Positions 19,501-27,821 of a DNA stretch of 64,000 nt are shown here, in pieces. The stretch's first letter is position 1. Every line of letters starts with the position of its first letter. Source of the stretch: Verrucomicrobiota bacterium (GTDB lineage: Bacteria; Verrucomicrobiota; Verrucomicrobiia; Limisphaerales; UBA9464); the NCBI GenBank assembly GCA_017309115.1, contig JAFLEF010000033.1:1-64000 (forward strand), given 5' to 3'. The translations under genes and the position numbers were made by a program. The notes below the pieces were generated by a model that saw only the letters and a program-made list of their open reading frames with translations, did no database searches and was not told the origin of the DNA.

Positions 19501-20723
19501 AGGAGAACTATCTGGGCCGGGGCCGCTCCGGGAACTTCTTCCGCGGCCGACTGGATTCCATCCGCATTTACCAGCGGGCCCTGACTCCCACGGAAATGGT
19601 TCAGTTGGCTGCGCCGCCGCCGGCGGATCCGGACCTGCTGGCGTGGTATCGGCTGAACGCCACCCAGGGAACACTGGTGGAGGATTTCAGTGGCCAGAAC
19701 CGGCATGGTTCTGTGGTGGGCGGGGCCACGTGGCAGGACGGCGCGCTGACAATAGATGGAACATCGGGCTATGTGCAGACGCCGGTGGCGAATGCCGGAA
19801 CCCTCACCTTGGCGGCCTGGATCCGTCCGCGCACCTCGGATGATGTCGCCTTCATTGAGAGCGTGTTCGACACGGATGTTCCGGGACAATACGGCAGCGG
19901 TTGGGGCCTCGATAATCGGCGGCTCAAAGTGATTCTCGATGACCGGTTCTGGGAGCCGGCGGTGCCGATTCGGCTGAACGAGTGGCAGCACGTGGCACTC
20001 ACCTTCAACGACCGGCAAGCTCGCCTTTACACCAATGGCCTGCTGGCGGCGTCGCTGAGTTACACTCGGGGGCCGGTTTCGTCGGCGAACTTCAAGCTGG
20101 GTCGAAGCAACGCCAACGCGTCCTACTTTGACGGCGCCCTGTCGGATGTCCGCCTGTACAACCGCTTTTTCGCGGCGGCGGACGTCGCCAGCCTATTTTT
20201 GGCGAACGAACGGGCGCGGTTCCGACCGGAGCTGAAGTCTGCGGAGTTGGTGGGTTCGGGAACTGTCCGAATCTCAGGAGAACTCCAGCTCAGCAATGTG
20301 CCTCCGGTGAGGGTGTCCCTGATGTACGGACCGGTGGATGCAGGGACCAACGAAGTGGCTTGGGAACGGACCCTCGATTTGGGAGTGCGCTCGGCGGGGG
20401 CGTTTGTGCAGGAAGTGGTCGGGTTGGAGCAGGGGCAGCGTTATGTCTTCCGGGCTCGGGCGACGAATGCGTTGGGGACGGTGTGGACTGCCGATGCGCT
20501 CGAGGTGGTGGCCCCGGTGCCGCCCACTCCGGAGGTCACGTTATCCGCGACGAGGCTCGAGTTGTCCTGGCCCGAAGGAGGATGGTCGCTGTACTTCAGC
20601 GATTCGATCAGCCCCGAATTCTGGCGACCGTGGCTGGATTCCCCGGTCGTGGTGGGAGGTCGTGCCTCGCAGGTGCTGCCGTTGGACGGAGCCTTGCGGT
20701 TCTTCCGGCTTCAGCCGCGTTGA
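16590..20723 (+). CDS. Secreted HEAMH metalloprotease-like multidomain protein
   Basis: 1377 residues with signal peptide MFRLLSLLAWLGLVVPLGSG. After a galactose-binding-like beta domain comes a zincin-like domain with HEAMH at 323-327 and a likely third ligand, Glu348, in PWWEAHANYGRE. This resembles the DUF6055/Svx-AvrXca group. Residues about 640-770 form a left-handed beta-helix of short repeats (ARVLNSAQVRGRARIEDFAR and so on). Two LamG/concanavalin-like domains follow (WAGWVYWDGGEDEQ and TLAAWIRPRTSDD), then a fibronectin III-like end. It is probably an exported enzyme binding polysaccharide or glycoprotein. No sorting tail is seen. Confidence 0.85.
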   Translation: MFRLLSLLAWLGLVVPLGSGLAQSPVRLELDPSAPLAEFWSGGDWNTEGDLQGWQVSGAPAVQVGAGVLTAQFTGEVVRVQRTALLNGPDLDLGFHDLVEIRLRLPAEYAGSLEVEYGVANSGLVAQTGFAATRRWALTADQLPQDGQWHTLRWDVGLEPRWRGTLTDLRLTLTGGAAGQTLAIDDVRTGDTEGNVYRPRYSTSNPAPGALNDQGRVTLDMESKHFRFLWDNQVASQSAWRANLPRGTLRNLEEVWQLYVKALGYREPAESWTASKRDGQKYKVNITTWYGGYWAGGDEGDFGRLNITPDGLRVDPPSWVVPHEAMHVFQMHQGRGFLDNPAVGPWWEAHANYGRERWLTSFYRHFDPNTSAWSAPGSAFPRTAQLFHGHGVHYYDHWPLFVYLDENPDDLPELRPSADGRSFSARVWQESLPGEYLYDTLGRLAPQVGVKDLLGYYVRRNVTWDYSQQQYLRAALNTQDPRLTERLQFSELRRRADQPEWWEVPPESAPMQGAYALHELVPEGTGSGRTVTVRFRGLPQPERLADWRACLVAVSSTGKARYSPLWNAGDQSIVLEAGESRLFLSVAATPGQFIPALQLDSQQPYASHPAKARFPYEIQVTGAVPKETRHETTGLIQHANGGGWKSRSAVVDASAFIGPNARVLNSAQVRGRARIEDFARVTDTARVLDDAIVGGQAWIRDSARVQNFAKVRDSATLSGNARVSGRARVGGHAHLIENATVTNQATVKGVTTLWRNDTSWVGGDSVLDGDCVVGNQITNGFHFGWEWGGLSTETIASKSAPPGLFVAYEFAEAHALLARDLYGATDGLLRGNPGWEALWEGRRGVLQLTGTNFVGLERTVSDLAEMTWAGWVYWDGGEDEQRVVEFTGGAERSMSLTPRSSAGLLTLRAQRDSLVESISAAPLAPLRWHHVAFTLQDSVAKLWVDGQIVATGPFTLKPDQLLAPNTASTPQENYLGRGRSGNFFRGRLDSIRIYQRALTPTEMVQLAAPPPADPDLLAWYRLNATQGTLVEDFSGQNRHGSVVGGATWQDGALTIDGTSGYVQTPVANAGTLTLAAWIRPRTSDDVAFIESVFDTDVPGQYGSGWGLDNRRLKVILDDRFWEPAVPIRLNEWQHVALTFNDRQARLYTNGLLAASLSYTRGPVSSANFKLGRSNANASYFDGALSDVRLYNRFFAAADVASLFLANERARFRPELKSAELVGSGTVRISGELQLSNVPPVRVSLMYGPVDAGTNEVAWERTLDLGVRSAGAFVQEVVGLEQGQRYVFRARATNALGTVWTADALEVVAPVPPTPEVTLSATRLELSWPEGGWSLYFSDSISPEFWRPWLDSPVVVGGRASQVLPLDGALRFFRLQPR

Positions 20724-20910
20724 CCGGTGACCTTCTCGAAGCGGGGAAGAGTCTCCCGCGGAGGGCGCGGAGGCGGCAGAGGGGGAGAAACGGGTAAGCG
20801 GGAAGCGGGAAGCGGTGGGGATGGACCGCTGGGCCGTCCCCGGTTGGCCAGCGCAGATTGGCCGACCGGCGATTGCTGGTCAGCGCTGGAACGACGTGAC
20901 GGGTCTCCGT

Positions 20911-20954
20911 CTCAAAACAGAAACCCCGGAGACTCGTGAACGAATCTCCGGGGT
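20911..20954 (-). terminator. Intrinsic terminator after first fibro-slime gene
   Basis: A 10-bp perfect stem (ACCCCGGAGA with TCTCCGGGGT, 20923-20932 and 20945-20954) is followed on the minus strand by TTTCTGTTTTG. It lies 26 bases past the stop at 20980. Confidence 0.85.
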
Positions 20955-20979
20955 GATCCAAAAACGGGATCAGATTGAA

Positions 20980-21747
20980 TCAGGCCTGGACCCGACGACG
21001 GCGCCAGGCGCCGAAGGCCAAGCCAAGGGCTGCGAGGGTGCTGGGGACGGCGGTGGTGGCTTCGGGCACCGGGTTCAACACGATGGAGGTCTCGATGTTG
21101 AAGTTGGAGGCCGAGGTGTGGCGCTCCGCGAAGTACAGGTCGAAGTCATAGACTCCACCCGGAACGATGCCCAAGGCCGCGGCGCTGGCGTCCAAATCCA
21201 CAGTCTGGGTTAGAGCGGAATGAACGCCACCCAAGTCGATGGCCAGCTTGCCATTGATGTACACCCACAGGTCATCATCACCGGTGAAGGTGAACTCCTG
21301 GCCCAACTGGTAGGTGAAGGTCGTGTGGATCTCGTAGGTGAAGTGGTAGTTATGGCCGTTGGCGTAGTTGCCGAAGCCCTGACCATCGATCGGGAAGAAC
21401 GAGGCGTTGGAGTAACCGTAGATGCCGGAACCCGGAGCCGTTTCATTCAAAGTGATCGCGTACGGGATGGTGATGTTCACACCCGGAACGTCGTTGTACC
21501 ACTGGTTGAAGGTGGCGGCGCTGTTCACCGTGGTGCTGCCCACGCCCACAAAGGTGGGATTCTTCGAAGCCGGGAGCGTGGTGTCCACGAGGCCGGTTTC
21601 GGAAGCGATGTTGTACTCGAAGTCCGGATTGGTGGCCGGTGTGAAGTCGCGGATGGTGCCCGCGAGGTTGATCGAGGCGGGACCCGCCAAGAGAGACGAG
21701 GCGCCGAGAGTCAGGAGACCGGAATACAGTACGATTTTGGGGAGCAT
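20980..21747 (-). CDS. Fibro-slime domain PEP-CTERM protein (copy 1)
   Basis: 255 residues. Signal peptide MLPKIVLYSGLLTLGASSLL. The central part carries the fibro-slime/PA14-like core: [17 protein letters not shown], then [20 protein letters not shown] and [20 protein letters not shown], and [11 protein letters not shown]. The C-terminus has NPVPEATTAVPSTLAALG, a hydrophobic span and WRRRRVQA, a PEP-CTERM sorting signal. It is predicted to be exported and processed by an exosortase. It is closely related to the next gene (21973-22752), so the pair is a tandem duplication. Each copy has its own terminator. Confidence 0.9.
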   Translation of the reverse strand: MLPKIVLYSGLLTLGASSLLAGPASINLAGTIRDFTPATNPDFEYNIASETGLVDTTLPASKNPTFVGVGSTTVNSAATFNQWYNDVPGVNITIPYAITLNETAPGSGIYGYSNASFFPIDGQGFGNYANGHNYHFTYEIHTTFTYQLGQEFTFTGDDDLWVYINGKLAIDLGGVHSALTQTVDLDASAAALGIVPGGVYDFDLYFAERHTSASNFNIETSIVLNPVPEATTAVPSTLAALGLAFGAWRRRRVQA

Positions 21748-21910
21748 GACGATTTAACTACGGTTGGGGATTAACTGCGCAGGGTCATCAAGTCGGGATC
21801 ACCGCCAATAGACAATCTTTTTGGGGCGAGTTGGATTTCTTCTGGTTCTAATGATGACCGGAGAGGCATTGTTACTAAGCAAACGCGGTGGTTTCGCGGG
21901 TTCTTACCAA

Positions 21911-21947
21911 AACAAAAGGCGCCCGAGTGCGAAAACACCCGAGCGCC
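21911..21947 (-). terminator. Intrinsic terminator after second fibro-slime gene
   Basis: In the minus-strand RNA a 12-bp stem (21918-21929 with 21936-21947) closes with two G-U wobbles around a short U-rich loop (about six bases) and is followed by TTTTGTTTT. It lies 26 bases past the stop at 21973. Confidence 0.85.
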
Positions 21948-21972
21948 GAGGAACTAGCTTAACAAAGTGAAA

Positions 21973-22752
21973 TCAGGCTTGCGCCATCCGCCGGCGACGC
22001 CAGGCCCCGAAGGCGAGTCCCAAGGCCGCCAGAGCGCTGGGAACCACGGCTGACGCTTCCGGAACCGGGTTGGTGTTGAGAGCGATGGAGGTCTCGATCT
22101 TGAAGTTGGATTGAGTCGTGTGGCGTTCGGCGAAGTAGAGATCGAAATCGTACGTGCCGCCGGGCACCAGACCGAGAGCAGCGGCTGAAGCTGTAAGGTC
22201 CACCGAAGCGGTCTGGGCACCGTGAACGCCACCCAGATCGATGGCTAGTTTGCCATTGATGTACACCCAAAGGTCGTCGTCTCCGGTGAAGGTGAAGACT
22301 TGGCCCGGTTGATAGGTGAAGTCCGTGTGAATCTCGTAGGTGAAATGGTAATTGTGGCCGTTGGCGTAGTTGCCAAACCCCTGGCCATCAATGGGGAAGA
22401 ACGAGCTGCTGGCGTATCCGTAGATTCCCGATCCCGGAGCGGTTTCGTTCAGCGTGATCGCGTAGGGGATGTTGATGTTGACGCCGGGAACGTCGTTGTA
22501 CCACTGGTTGAACGTCGCGGCGCTGTGGATGGTGGTACTCGAAACCGGCAGGAACACCGGGTCCTTGGAAGCCGGAAGGTTGGGGCTCAGAACGCCGACG
22601 TCGTTGGCGATCGTGTATTGGAAGTCCGGATTCGTAGCCGGCGTGAAGTCGCGAACGGTTCCGGTTAGCGAGATGGAGGAAGGTCCGGCCCACAGGGCGG
22701 TCGTTCCAGCCACGGTCAACATGGCTGCGAAGAGGGAGGTTGCTTTGGTCAT
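21973..22752 (-). CDS. Fibro-slime domain PEP-CTERM protein (copy 2)
   Basis: 259 residues from the ATG at 22752; a GTG at 22776 is an alternative. Signal peptide [20 protein letters not shown]. The same core as copy 1 is present with nearly identical stretches ([37 protein letters not shown]). The tail is [20 protein letters not shown], then WRRRRMAQA, a PEP-CTERM signal. Divergence is greatest in the N-terminal third ([16 protein letters not shown] against the copy 1 equivalent), as expected for recently duplicated surface proteins under different constraints. Function unknown. Confidence 0.9.
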   Translation of the reverse strand: MTKATSLFAAMLTVAGTTALWAGPSSISLTGTVRDFTPATNPDFQYTIANDVGVLSPNLPASKDPVFLPVSSTTIHSAATFNQWYNDVPGVNINIPYAITLNETAPGSGIYGYASSSFFPIDGQGFGNYANGHNYHFTYEIHTDFTYQPGQVFTFTGDDDLWVYINGKLAIDLGGVHGAQTASVDLTASAAALGLVPGGTYDFDLYFAERHTTQSNFKIETSIALNTNPVPEASAVVPSALAALGLAFGAWRRRRMAQA

Positions 22753-22861
22753 TTTCGATAGTTGGTTTCTGCGCACCCTTCATCTGCACCTCCGGGGCCA
22801 ATCATCCCTGAGAATTGGTGCCGGGCGACTCAAGGACGGGTGCCAAACCAATTCTCGCCCC

Positions 22862-22904
22862 CACAAACGAAAGGCCGGGGACAACCCGAAAGTCATCCCC
22901 GGCC
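22862..22904 (-). terminator. Terminator downstream of a gene relic
   Basis: A 9-bp stem GGCCGGGGA with TCCCCGGCC (22873-22881, 22896-22904) is followed on the minus strand by TTTCGTTTG. A second hairpin (22914-22920 with 22927-22933) lies between it and the relic that ends at 22942. Both sit 3' of the relic on its strand. Confidence 0.6.
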
Positions 22905-22941
22905 ACCCCACCCCCGGGAGAAACCCCTCCCGGAAAAAGAC

Positions 22942-23100
22942 TTAATCCGACAGACTGAACCGCCCTGAGCTCGTCGACGCCGGGACTGTGACGACATTGT
23001 TGCCACCTTCAACAACGAGTGTCTCGAATGTGACCGGCCCGCCTGCCTCGGAGACGTCAGCCCCAAGCTGACTTAGCCACGTCGAAGCGTCGGATAGACG
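22942..23100 (-). pseudogene. C-terminal relic of a secreted protein gene
   Basis: About 50 codons ending at 22942 read LSQLGADVSEAGGPVTFETL, then VVEGGNNVVTVPASTSSG and RFSLSD. This resembles the C-terminal beta domain that closes many exported verrucomicrobial proteins ('...vtvpa...rffRL'). The frame continues upstream to about 23256, but that part shows no recognisable domain or start. With two hairpins just downstream, it looks like the 3' remnant of a deleted gene. It could instead be a short unknown gene. Confidence 0.4.
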
Positions 23101-23498
23101 CCTCGCCGAGAATTCGGTTGGCTTGGTTGTCGGCACGGGAAGCGGGGTGAGTTTGTGGGACGGAACTGCCGTGGGCAAGACTCCGTCATGACAAACTCGC
23201 TGGAACCAGCTCGAACCAACTCGCGGCCGCCAGCCCTCGGCTGGCCCCTTAGCCAATGAAATTTTGGGGAATCCCAGGGAGGCTGCGACACATCTCGGCG
23301 ATTCCCGCTTGAATCCTCCATGCCGATGGCTCCGTTTCCCTGTGTAAATGGCGTATCCGATCCGAAAACGACATGGTAGCCTCCTTTCACCTTGTTAGCG
23401 TTGAGCCGTTTTCCGGGGCGTTCCCGGGTCGGCGGCTCGGCCGACTTGGATGTAAGCCACTCCCACCACGACTCGTTTGTCGGGAATCAGATCCTGCC
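23101..23498. other. No gene recognised
   Basis: About 400 bp between the relic and the phosphatase gene. Frames here are short and lack family signatures. It probably contains the promoter for the rightward gene set starting at 23499, but no clear -35/-10 pair stands out. Confidence 0.4.
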
Positions 23499-24425
23499 AT
23501 GAACCGAATCCTTGTCCCGCTCTGGCTGCTACTGGGCCAACTGGCGGTTGTTGCCTCACCTTTTGCTACCGACGAAACGGGTAATGCCCCGCCGAAGCCC
23601 CAGTCCATCGTGACCACCAATTGTCACAACCTGTTTAAAGTCACCGCTCGAATCTTTTCAGGCGCCGAGCCCGAAACCGAGGCCGCTTTTGCGGAACTCG
23701 CCCAACTGGGCGTCAAAACCCTCATTAGTGTGGATGGCGCCGAACCGGCTGTGGAACTGGCCCGCAAGCATGGTCTTCGCTATGTACATTTACCCATCGG
23801 CTACGATTCCATTCCCTCCAATCGGGTGGCCGAACTGATGTTTGCCGCCACCGAACTGCCGGGTCCGATCTACCTGCATTGTCACCACGGCAAGCACCGG
23901 GGACCAGCGGCAGTAGCGGTCATCTGCTTGGCGGCCGAAGGCTGGACCCGTGATCAGGCCACCCAATGGTTGAAGCAAGCAGGCACCGCGCGGGAGTACC
24001 GAGGCCTATACCGGGCGGTCACTGATTTCAGCCCTCCCACGGTCACCCAGTTGAAGTCGGTCCAGTCGCTTCCGGAAATTGCCCAGCGCTCCTCGTTGGT
24101 GGAGCAGATGGTCGCCTTGGACCAACACTGGGAACGCCTGAAGCAGATTCAGAGCAACGGTTGGAAGGTCCCTCCCCAACATCCTGACCTGCGGGCGGAC
24201 CAGGAAGCGACTGTCCTTTGGGAACACCTTCGCGAACTTCAACGCCTTCCCGAAAATGCCGCCCGGCCGGTGGACTATCGCGACAAATTGGAAGCGTCTG
24301 AACAGGCTGCGCAGGCGCTCCGCTCCGCCTTGGCCGTTCCTCAGGCCACCAGCGAATCGCTCGATGTCCCCTTTCAGGACCTCAACAAATCCTGCACCAG
24401 TTGCCATAAGGTTTATCGGAACTGA
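23499..24425 (+). CDS. Secreted dual-specificity-type phosphatase with C-terminal haem motif
   Basis: 308 residues from the ATG at 23499. Signal peptide MNRILVPLWLLLGQLAVVAS. A cysteine-phosphatase domain follows, with signature HCHHGKHRG and nucleophile Cys128 and Arg134 (HC-x5-R). The upstream YVHLPIGYDSIPSNRVAEL corresponds to the family's acid-loop region. The last ten residues hold CTSCH (299-303), a c-type haem attachment motif, after a helical domain (about 200-298) that resembles cytochrome c' helices. Such a phosphatase-cytochrome combination is unusual. It probably acts in the periplasm. It lies 7 bp before the haloperoxidase-like gene. Confidence 0.82.
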   Translation: MNRILVPLWLLLGQLAVVASPFATDETGNAPPKPQSIVTTNCHNLFKVTARIFSGAEPETEAAFAELAQLGVKTLISVDGAEPAVELARKHGLRYVHLPIGYDSIPSNRVAELMFAATELPGPIYLHCHHGKHRGPAAVAVICLAAEGWTRDQATQWLKQAGTAREYRGLYRAVTDFSPPTVTQLKSVQSLPEIAQRSSLVEQMVALDQHWERLKQIQSNGWKVPPQHPDLRADQEATVLWEHLRELQRLPENAARPVDYRDKLEASEQAAQALRSALAVPQATSESLDVPFQDLNKSCTSCHKVYRN

Positions 24426-24432
24426 ATTTCCC

Positions 24433-25902
24433 GTGGGAACGTCTTTTAATTGTCTCGTCCGGCTTCTGACGTTTGGACTCGCCCTAGTGGTCTCGGCGGG
24501 CGCCCTTTCCGCCAATCCCGTCCTCGACTGGTGCGCCCTGATGCTGGATGCGATTCGGACCGACAATACCAGCCCCACACTCAGCAGCCGCAATCTCGCA
24601 ATCCTCAACATCGCCACGTACGACGCCGTCAATTCCATTCGTCGAACTCACCAGCCGTATCTGCTCCAAGTCGAGGCTTCCACCAATACCTCATTGGACG
24701 CCGCGGTCCTGGCGGCGGGTCGGGAAGTAATGCTCACGCTCTATCCCAGCTTTCGGCCGCGAACCGAGGATCTCTACGACACGCAACTGAGCGCCCTCCC
24801 CCAGTCCGCAGCGGTGACCAACGGTCTGGCGGTGGGCCGGGAAGCGGCCTTGAAAATCATCGCAGCCCGGAGTGCCGACGGCGCCAACACCGACGTCCCG
24901 TACATTCCGAGTTCAGCGCCGGGACAATGGCGCCGAACGGCCCCGTTCTTTCGGCCTCCGCTCACTCCCCAATGGCGGCATGTCCGTCCGTTTTGTCTTC
25001 CGAGTCTGACAGATTTCCTCCCCCAGCCTCCCCCTGCTTTAGACAGTCCCGAATACGCCGCCAGCTTGAATGAAGTTCGGCGTCTGGGAGGGAAGACCAA
25101 CACCGAACGGACCCCGGAGCAGTCGCAGATTGCGACCTTTTGGTCGGACTTCAGCTACACCGCCATGCCGCCGGGGCACTGGCATGAGATCGCCGCCACG
25201 ATTTCCCGCGACCGCTCGCTTTCGATTGAGGATTCGGCCCGATTGTTTGCCCTCATGGGCCTGGCCCAAGCCGATGCCGCCATCGTGTGTTGGGAAGCGA
25301 AATATCGGTGGAACCTCTGGCGACCCATCACCGCCATCCAAAGGGCGGCAGAGGACAATAACCCGCTCACCGAACCTGATGCCGCTTGGGACCATTTCCT
25401 GGTGGCACCTCCCTTCCCAGCCTACACCAGTGGTCATAGCAGCTTTAGCATGTCCAGCGCCCAGGTGTTGACACACTTTTTCGGGACTGACGCCATCTCC
25501 TTTACGGCGCGTTCGGACTCCTTGCCCGGGGTCTTTCGGAAGTTCACCAGCCTCTCGGCCTGTGCCGAGGAAGTGGGCATGAGCCGGATTTACGGGGGAA
25601 TCCATTTTCCGTTCGACAACGAGGAGGGCAAACGGACCGGCGGGTTGGTCGGCGATTTCGTCAGCAAGAATTATCTACTGCCAATCGATTCTTTGCCGCA
25701 GATCCGATTTGAAGGGTTCACCAATGACCTGCCCCGGCTGCGAGTTCACGGCCAGGTGGGCCGACCCACCATGCTGGAGGTTTCCACGGACTTGATGAAC
25801 TGGCAGAAGCTGCGGACCAACGTGGCCGTGACCGGCGGATTTAGTTTGGTCGGCGAGCGGGCTGCGGGTGTGGAAGCCGTCTTTTATCGGGCCTGCGAGT
25901 GA
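24433..25902 (+). CDS. Vanadium-dependent haloperoxidase-like (PAP2 superfamily) protein
   Basis: 489 residues from a GTG 7 bases after the phosphatase stop; export segment CLVRLLTFGLALVVSAGALS. It has the PAP2/vanadium-haloperoxidase signatures: KYRWNLWRPITAIQRA, then AYTSGHSSFSMSSAQVL (GHSSFS near residue 333) and MSRIYGGIHFPFDNEEGKR (His near 387). These bind vanadate or phosphate in related enzymes. A short C-terminal beta domain (LRVHGQVGRPTMLEVSTDLM) is the one shared by other secreted proteins here. Whether it halogenates or dephosphorylates is not decidable from sequence. Confidence 0.85.
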   Translation: MGTSFNCLVRLLTFGLALVVSAGALSANPVLDWCALMLDAIRTDNTSPTLSSRNLAILNIATYDAVNSIRRTHQPYLLQVEASTNTSLDAAVLAAGREVMLTLYPSFRPRTEDLYDTQLSALPQSAAVTNGLAVGREAALKIIAARSADGANTDVPYIPSSAPGQWRRTAPFFRPPLTPQWRHVRPFCLPSLTDFLPQPPPALDSPEYAASLNEVRRLGGKTNTERTPEQSQIATFWSDFSYTAMPPGHWHEIAATISRDRSLSIEDSARLFALMGLAQADAAIVCWEAKYRWNLWRPITAIQRAAEDNNPLTEPDAAWDHFLVAPPFPAYTSGHSSFSMSSAQVLTHFFGTDAISFTARSDSLPGVFRKFTSLSACAEEVGMSRIYGGIHFPFDNEEGKRTGGLVGDFVSKNYLLPIDSLPQIRFEGFTNDLPRLRVHGQVGRPTMLEVSTDLMNWQKLRTNVAVTGGFSLVGERAAGVEAVFYRACE

Positions 25903-25935
25903 TCAACCGCACCGCTCAATCCGCTCGAAATTCCC

Positions 25936-27735
25936 ATGGTATCTCCCGTCCTTCGAAACTGTCTTGTGGTCGCTCGGCCATTGCTTCTGTCATTCAGCCT
26001 GGGATTCGCGGCTTCGTTGGTGGCCCAGTCCCCTGCGTTGATCGGGCGTGAGGTTGCCGTGGCCCGACACCTGGAGGATGGGCAGGAGACCATGATTTCA
26101 ATTCCCGAACTCCTGGCCCACGGTCGGCAGTTGTTCGACGCCAACTGGACCGGCCAGGAAGGCGGAGGCCGGCCGCTTACCAAGGGCAATGGGAATCCCC
26201 TCGCGGATCCCACCGAACCTTTGGTGTTCCCGCGGAACTTCAACCGTATCTCCGCTCCGGACGCCAACTCCTGTTTTGGCTGCCACAATTCCCCCAGCTC
26301 CGGCGGCAATGGCGACATCGTGGCCAATGTTTTTGTGCTCGGTCAGCGCTTCGATTTTGCCACCTTCAATGGCAACGAAAGCCTGCCCACCAAGGCGAAC
26401 GTCGATGAACTGGGCCGGCCGGTCACGTTACAGACGATCGCCAATTCCCGGGCGACCTTGGGAATGTTTGGGTCGGGTTACATTGAGATGCTGGCCCGAC
26501 AGATGACGACCGAATTGCAGGCTATTCGGGATGCCACGGTTCCGGGATCAACCAACGCGCTCACCACCAAGGGAGTTTCGTTCGGGTCCCTGATTCACCG
26601 ACCGGATGGAACGTGGGATACATCTCAGATCCAAGGTTTGCCGGCCCCAAGTGTGTTCGCTTCCGGAGCCACTCCGCCCAACCTGCTGGTTCGTCCCTTC
26701 CATCAGGTCGGCAATGTCATTTCCCTTCGGCAATTTTCGAACAACGCCTTCAATCATCATCACGGCATCCAATCCACCGAACGTTTCGGTTTGGGTACGG
26801 ATCCCGATGGCGACGGTCACCGGGACGAGCTGACCCGAGCTGATGTTACCGCCGTAACCTTGTTCCAAGCCACGCTTCCGGTACCAGGCCGCGTGATTCC
26901 CAATCAGCCGGAAGTGGAGGAAGCAGTCCTGGTGGGCGAAGCGAAGTTCCAGGCGATCGGCTGTGCGGTTTGCCATGTTCCGAACCTCCCGTTGACCCAG
27001 TCGGCTTGGGTGTACACCGAACCCAATCCATTTAATCCGCAGGGCAACCTCCGGCCCGGTGAAGCTCCGGCGGTTACCGTGGACCTGACCGGACCCGAGG
27101 TCCCGGCTCCCCGACTCCAGCCGATCAACGGAGTGGTCTGGGTGCCGGCCTTCACCGATCTGAAACTGCACGATATCTGTAGTGGTCCGACCGATCCCAA
27201 TGTCGAGGCGATCGACATGAATCAGCCGGCGGGTTCGCCCGGTTTCTTTGGGGGCAACCGCTTGTTCCTGACGCGAAAGCTGTGGGGTGCCAGCCGGAAG
27301 CCGAATTTCTTTCACCACGGCCAGTACACTACGATGCGGGAAGCCATCTTGGCGCATGCCGGAGAAGCGCTCGTTTCGCGGAATGCCTTCGAGGCTCTGT
27401 CGGCTCACGAGCGGGATTGTGTGGTGGAGTTTTTGAAGACGCTGCAGGTACTGCCAGCCGGGACGCCACATCTCTTCGTCGACGAAGCGGGCCGGGCCAA
27501 ATCCTGGCCGCCCGCCCGGTTTACCCGACTGACCCAACTTGCGCCGACCCGGCTGCGCTTGGAATGGGCGGGCAGTGGATCGCTATACGCCCCGGCGCGA
27601 TTGCTGCAATTGCAGCGCTCCGGAGGGCTTTCCAGCGCCTGGGAGAATGTGGGTTCGGTCGAGGCTAGTTCGGCGGAGATTTCCACCGAACACCCGGCGG
27701 AATTCTACCGGCTCCAACCGCAGGGATCCTGGTAA
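25936..27735 (+). CDS. Di-haem oxidoreductase (DHOR-type putative peroxidase)
   Basis: 599 residues with signal peptide LVVARPLLLSFSLGFAASLV. It carries two c-type haem motifs, CFGCH (113-117) and CAVCH (343-347). The linker has FGLGTDPDGDGHRDELTRAD, and FTDLKLHDICSGPTDP lies beyond the second haem. This fits the DHOR/thiol-oxidoreductase family (relatives of cytochrome c peroxidase). A C-terminal beta domain ends FYRLQPQGSW. It follows the haloperoxidase-like gene by 33 bp, so the three genes 23499-27735 probably form one periplasmic redox operon. Confidence 0.88.
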   Translation: MVSPVLRNCLVVARPLLLSFSLGFAASLVAQSPALIGREVAVARHLEDGQETMISIPELLAHGRQLFDANWTGQEGGGRPLTKGNGNPLADPTEPLVFPRNFNRISAPDANSCFGCHNSPSSGGNGDIVANVFVLGQRFDFATFNGNESLPTKANVDELGRPVTLQTIANSRATLGMFGSGYIEMLARQMTTELQAIRDATVPGSTNALTTKGVSFGSLIHRPDGTWDTSQIQGLPAPSVFASGATPPNLLVRPFHQVGNVISLRQFSNNAFNHHHGIQSTERFGLGTDPDGDGHRDELTRADVTAVTLFQATLPVPGRVIPNQPEVEEAVLVGEAKFQAIGCAVCHVPNLPLTQSAWVYTEPNPFNPQGNLRPGEAPAVTVDLTGPEVPAPRLQPINGVVWVPAFTDLKLHDICSGPTDPNVEAIDMNQPAGSPGFFGGNRLFLTRKLWGASRKPNFFHHGQYTTMREAILAHAGEALVSRNAFEALSAHERDCVVEFLKTLQVLPAGTPHLFVDEAGRAKSWPPARFTRLTQLAPTRLRLEWAGSGSLYAPARLLQLQRSGGLSSAWENVGSVEASSAEISTEHPAEFYRLQPQGSW

Positions 27736-27821
27736 CCGGAACCGCGCTTCTCTTGGCGCCGACAGCGTCGTAGCGTGGGCCTCACGCCGGTCCGGAAGAG
27801 TTCGCGCTGGCGAGCTTCAAC

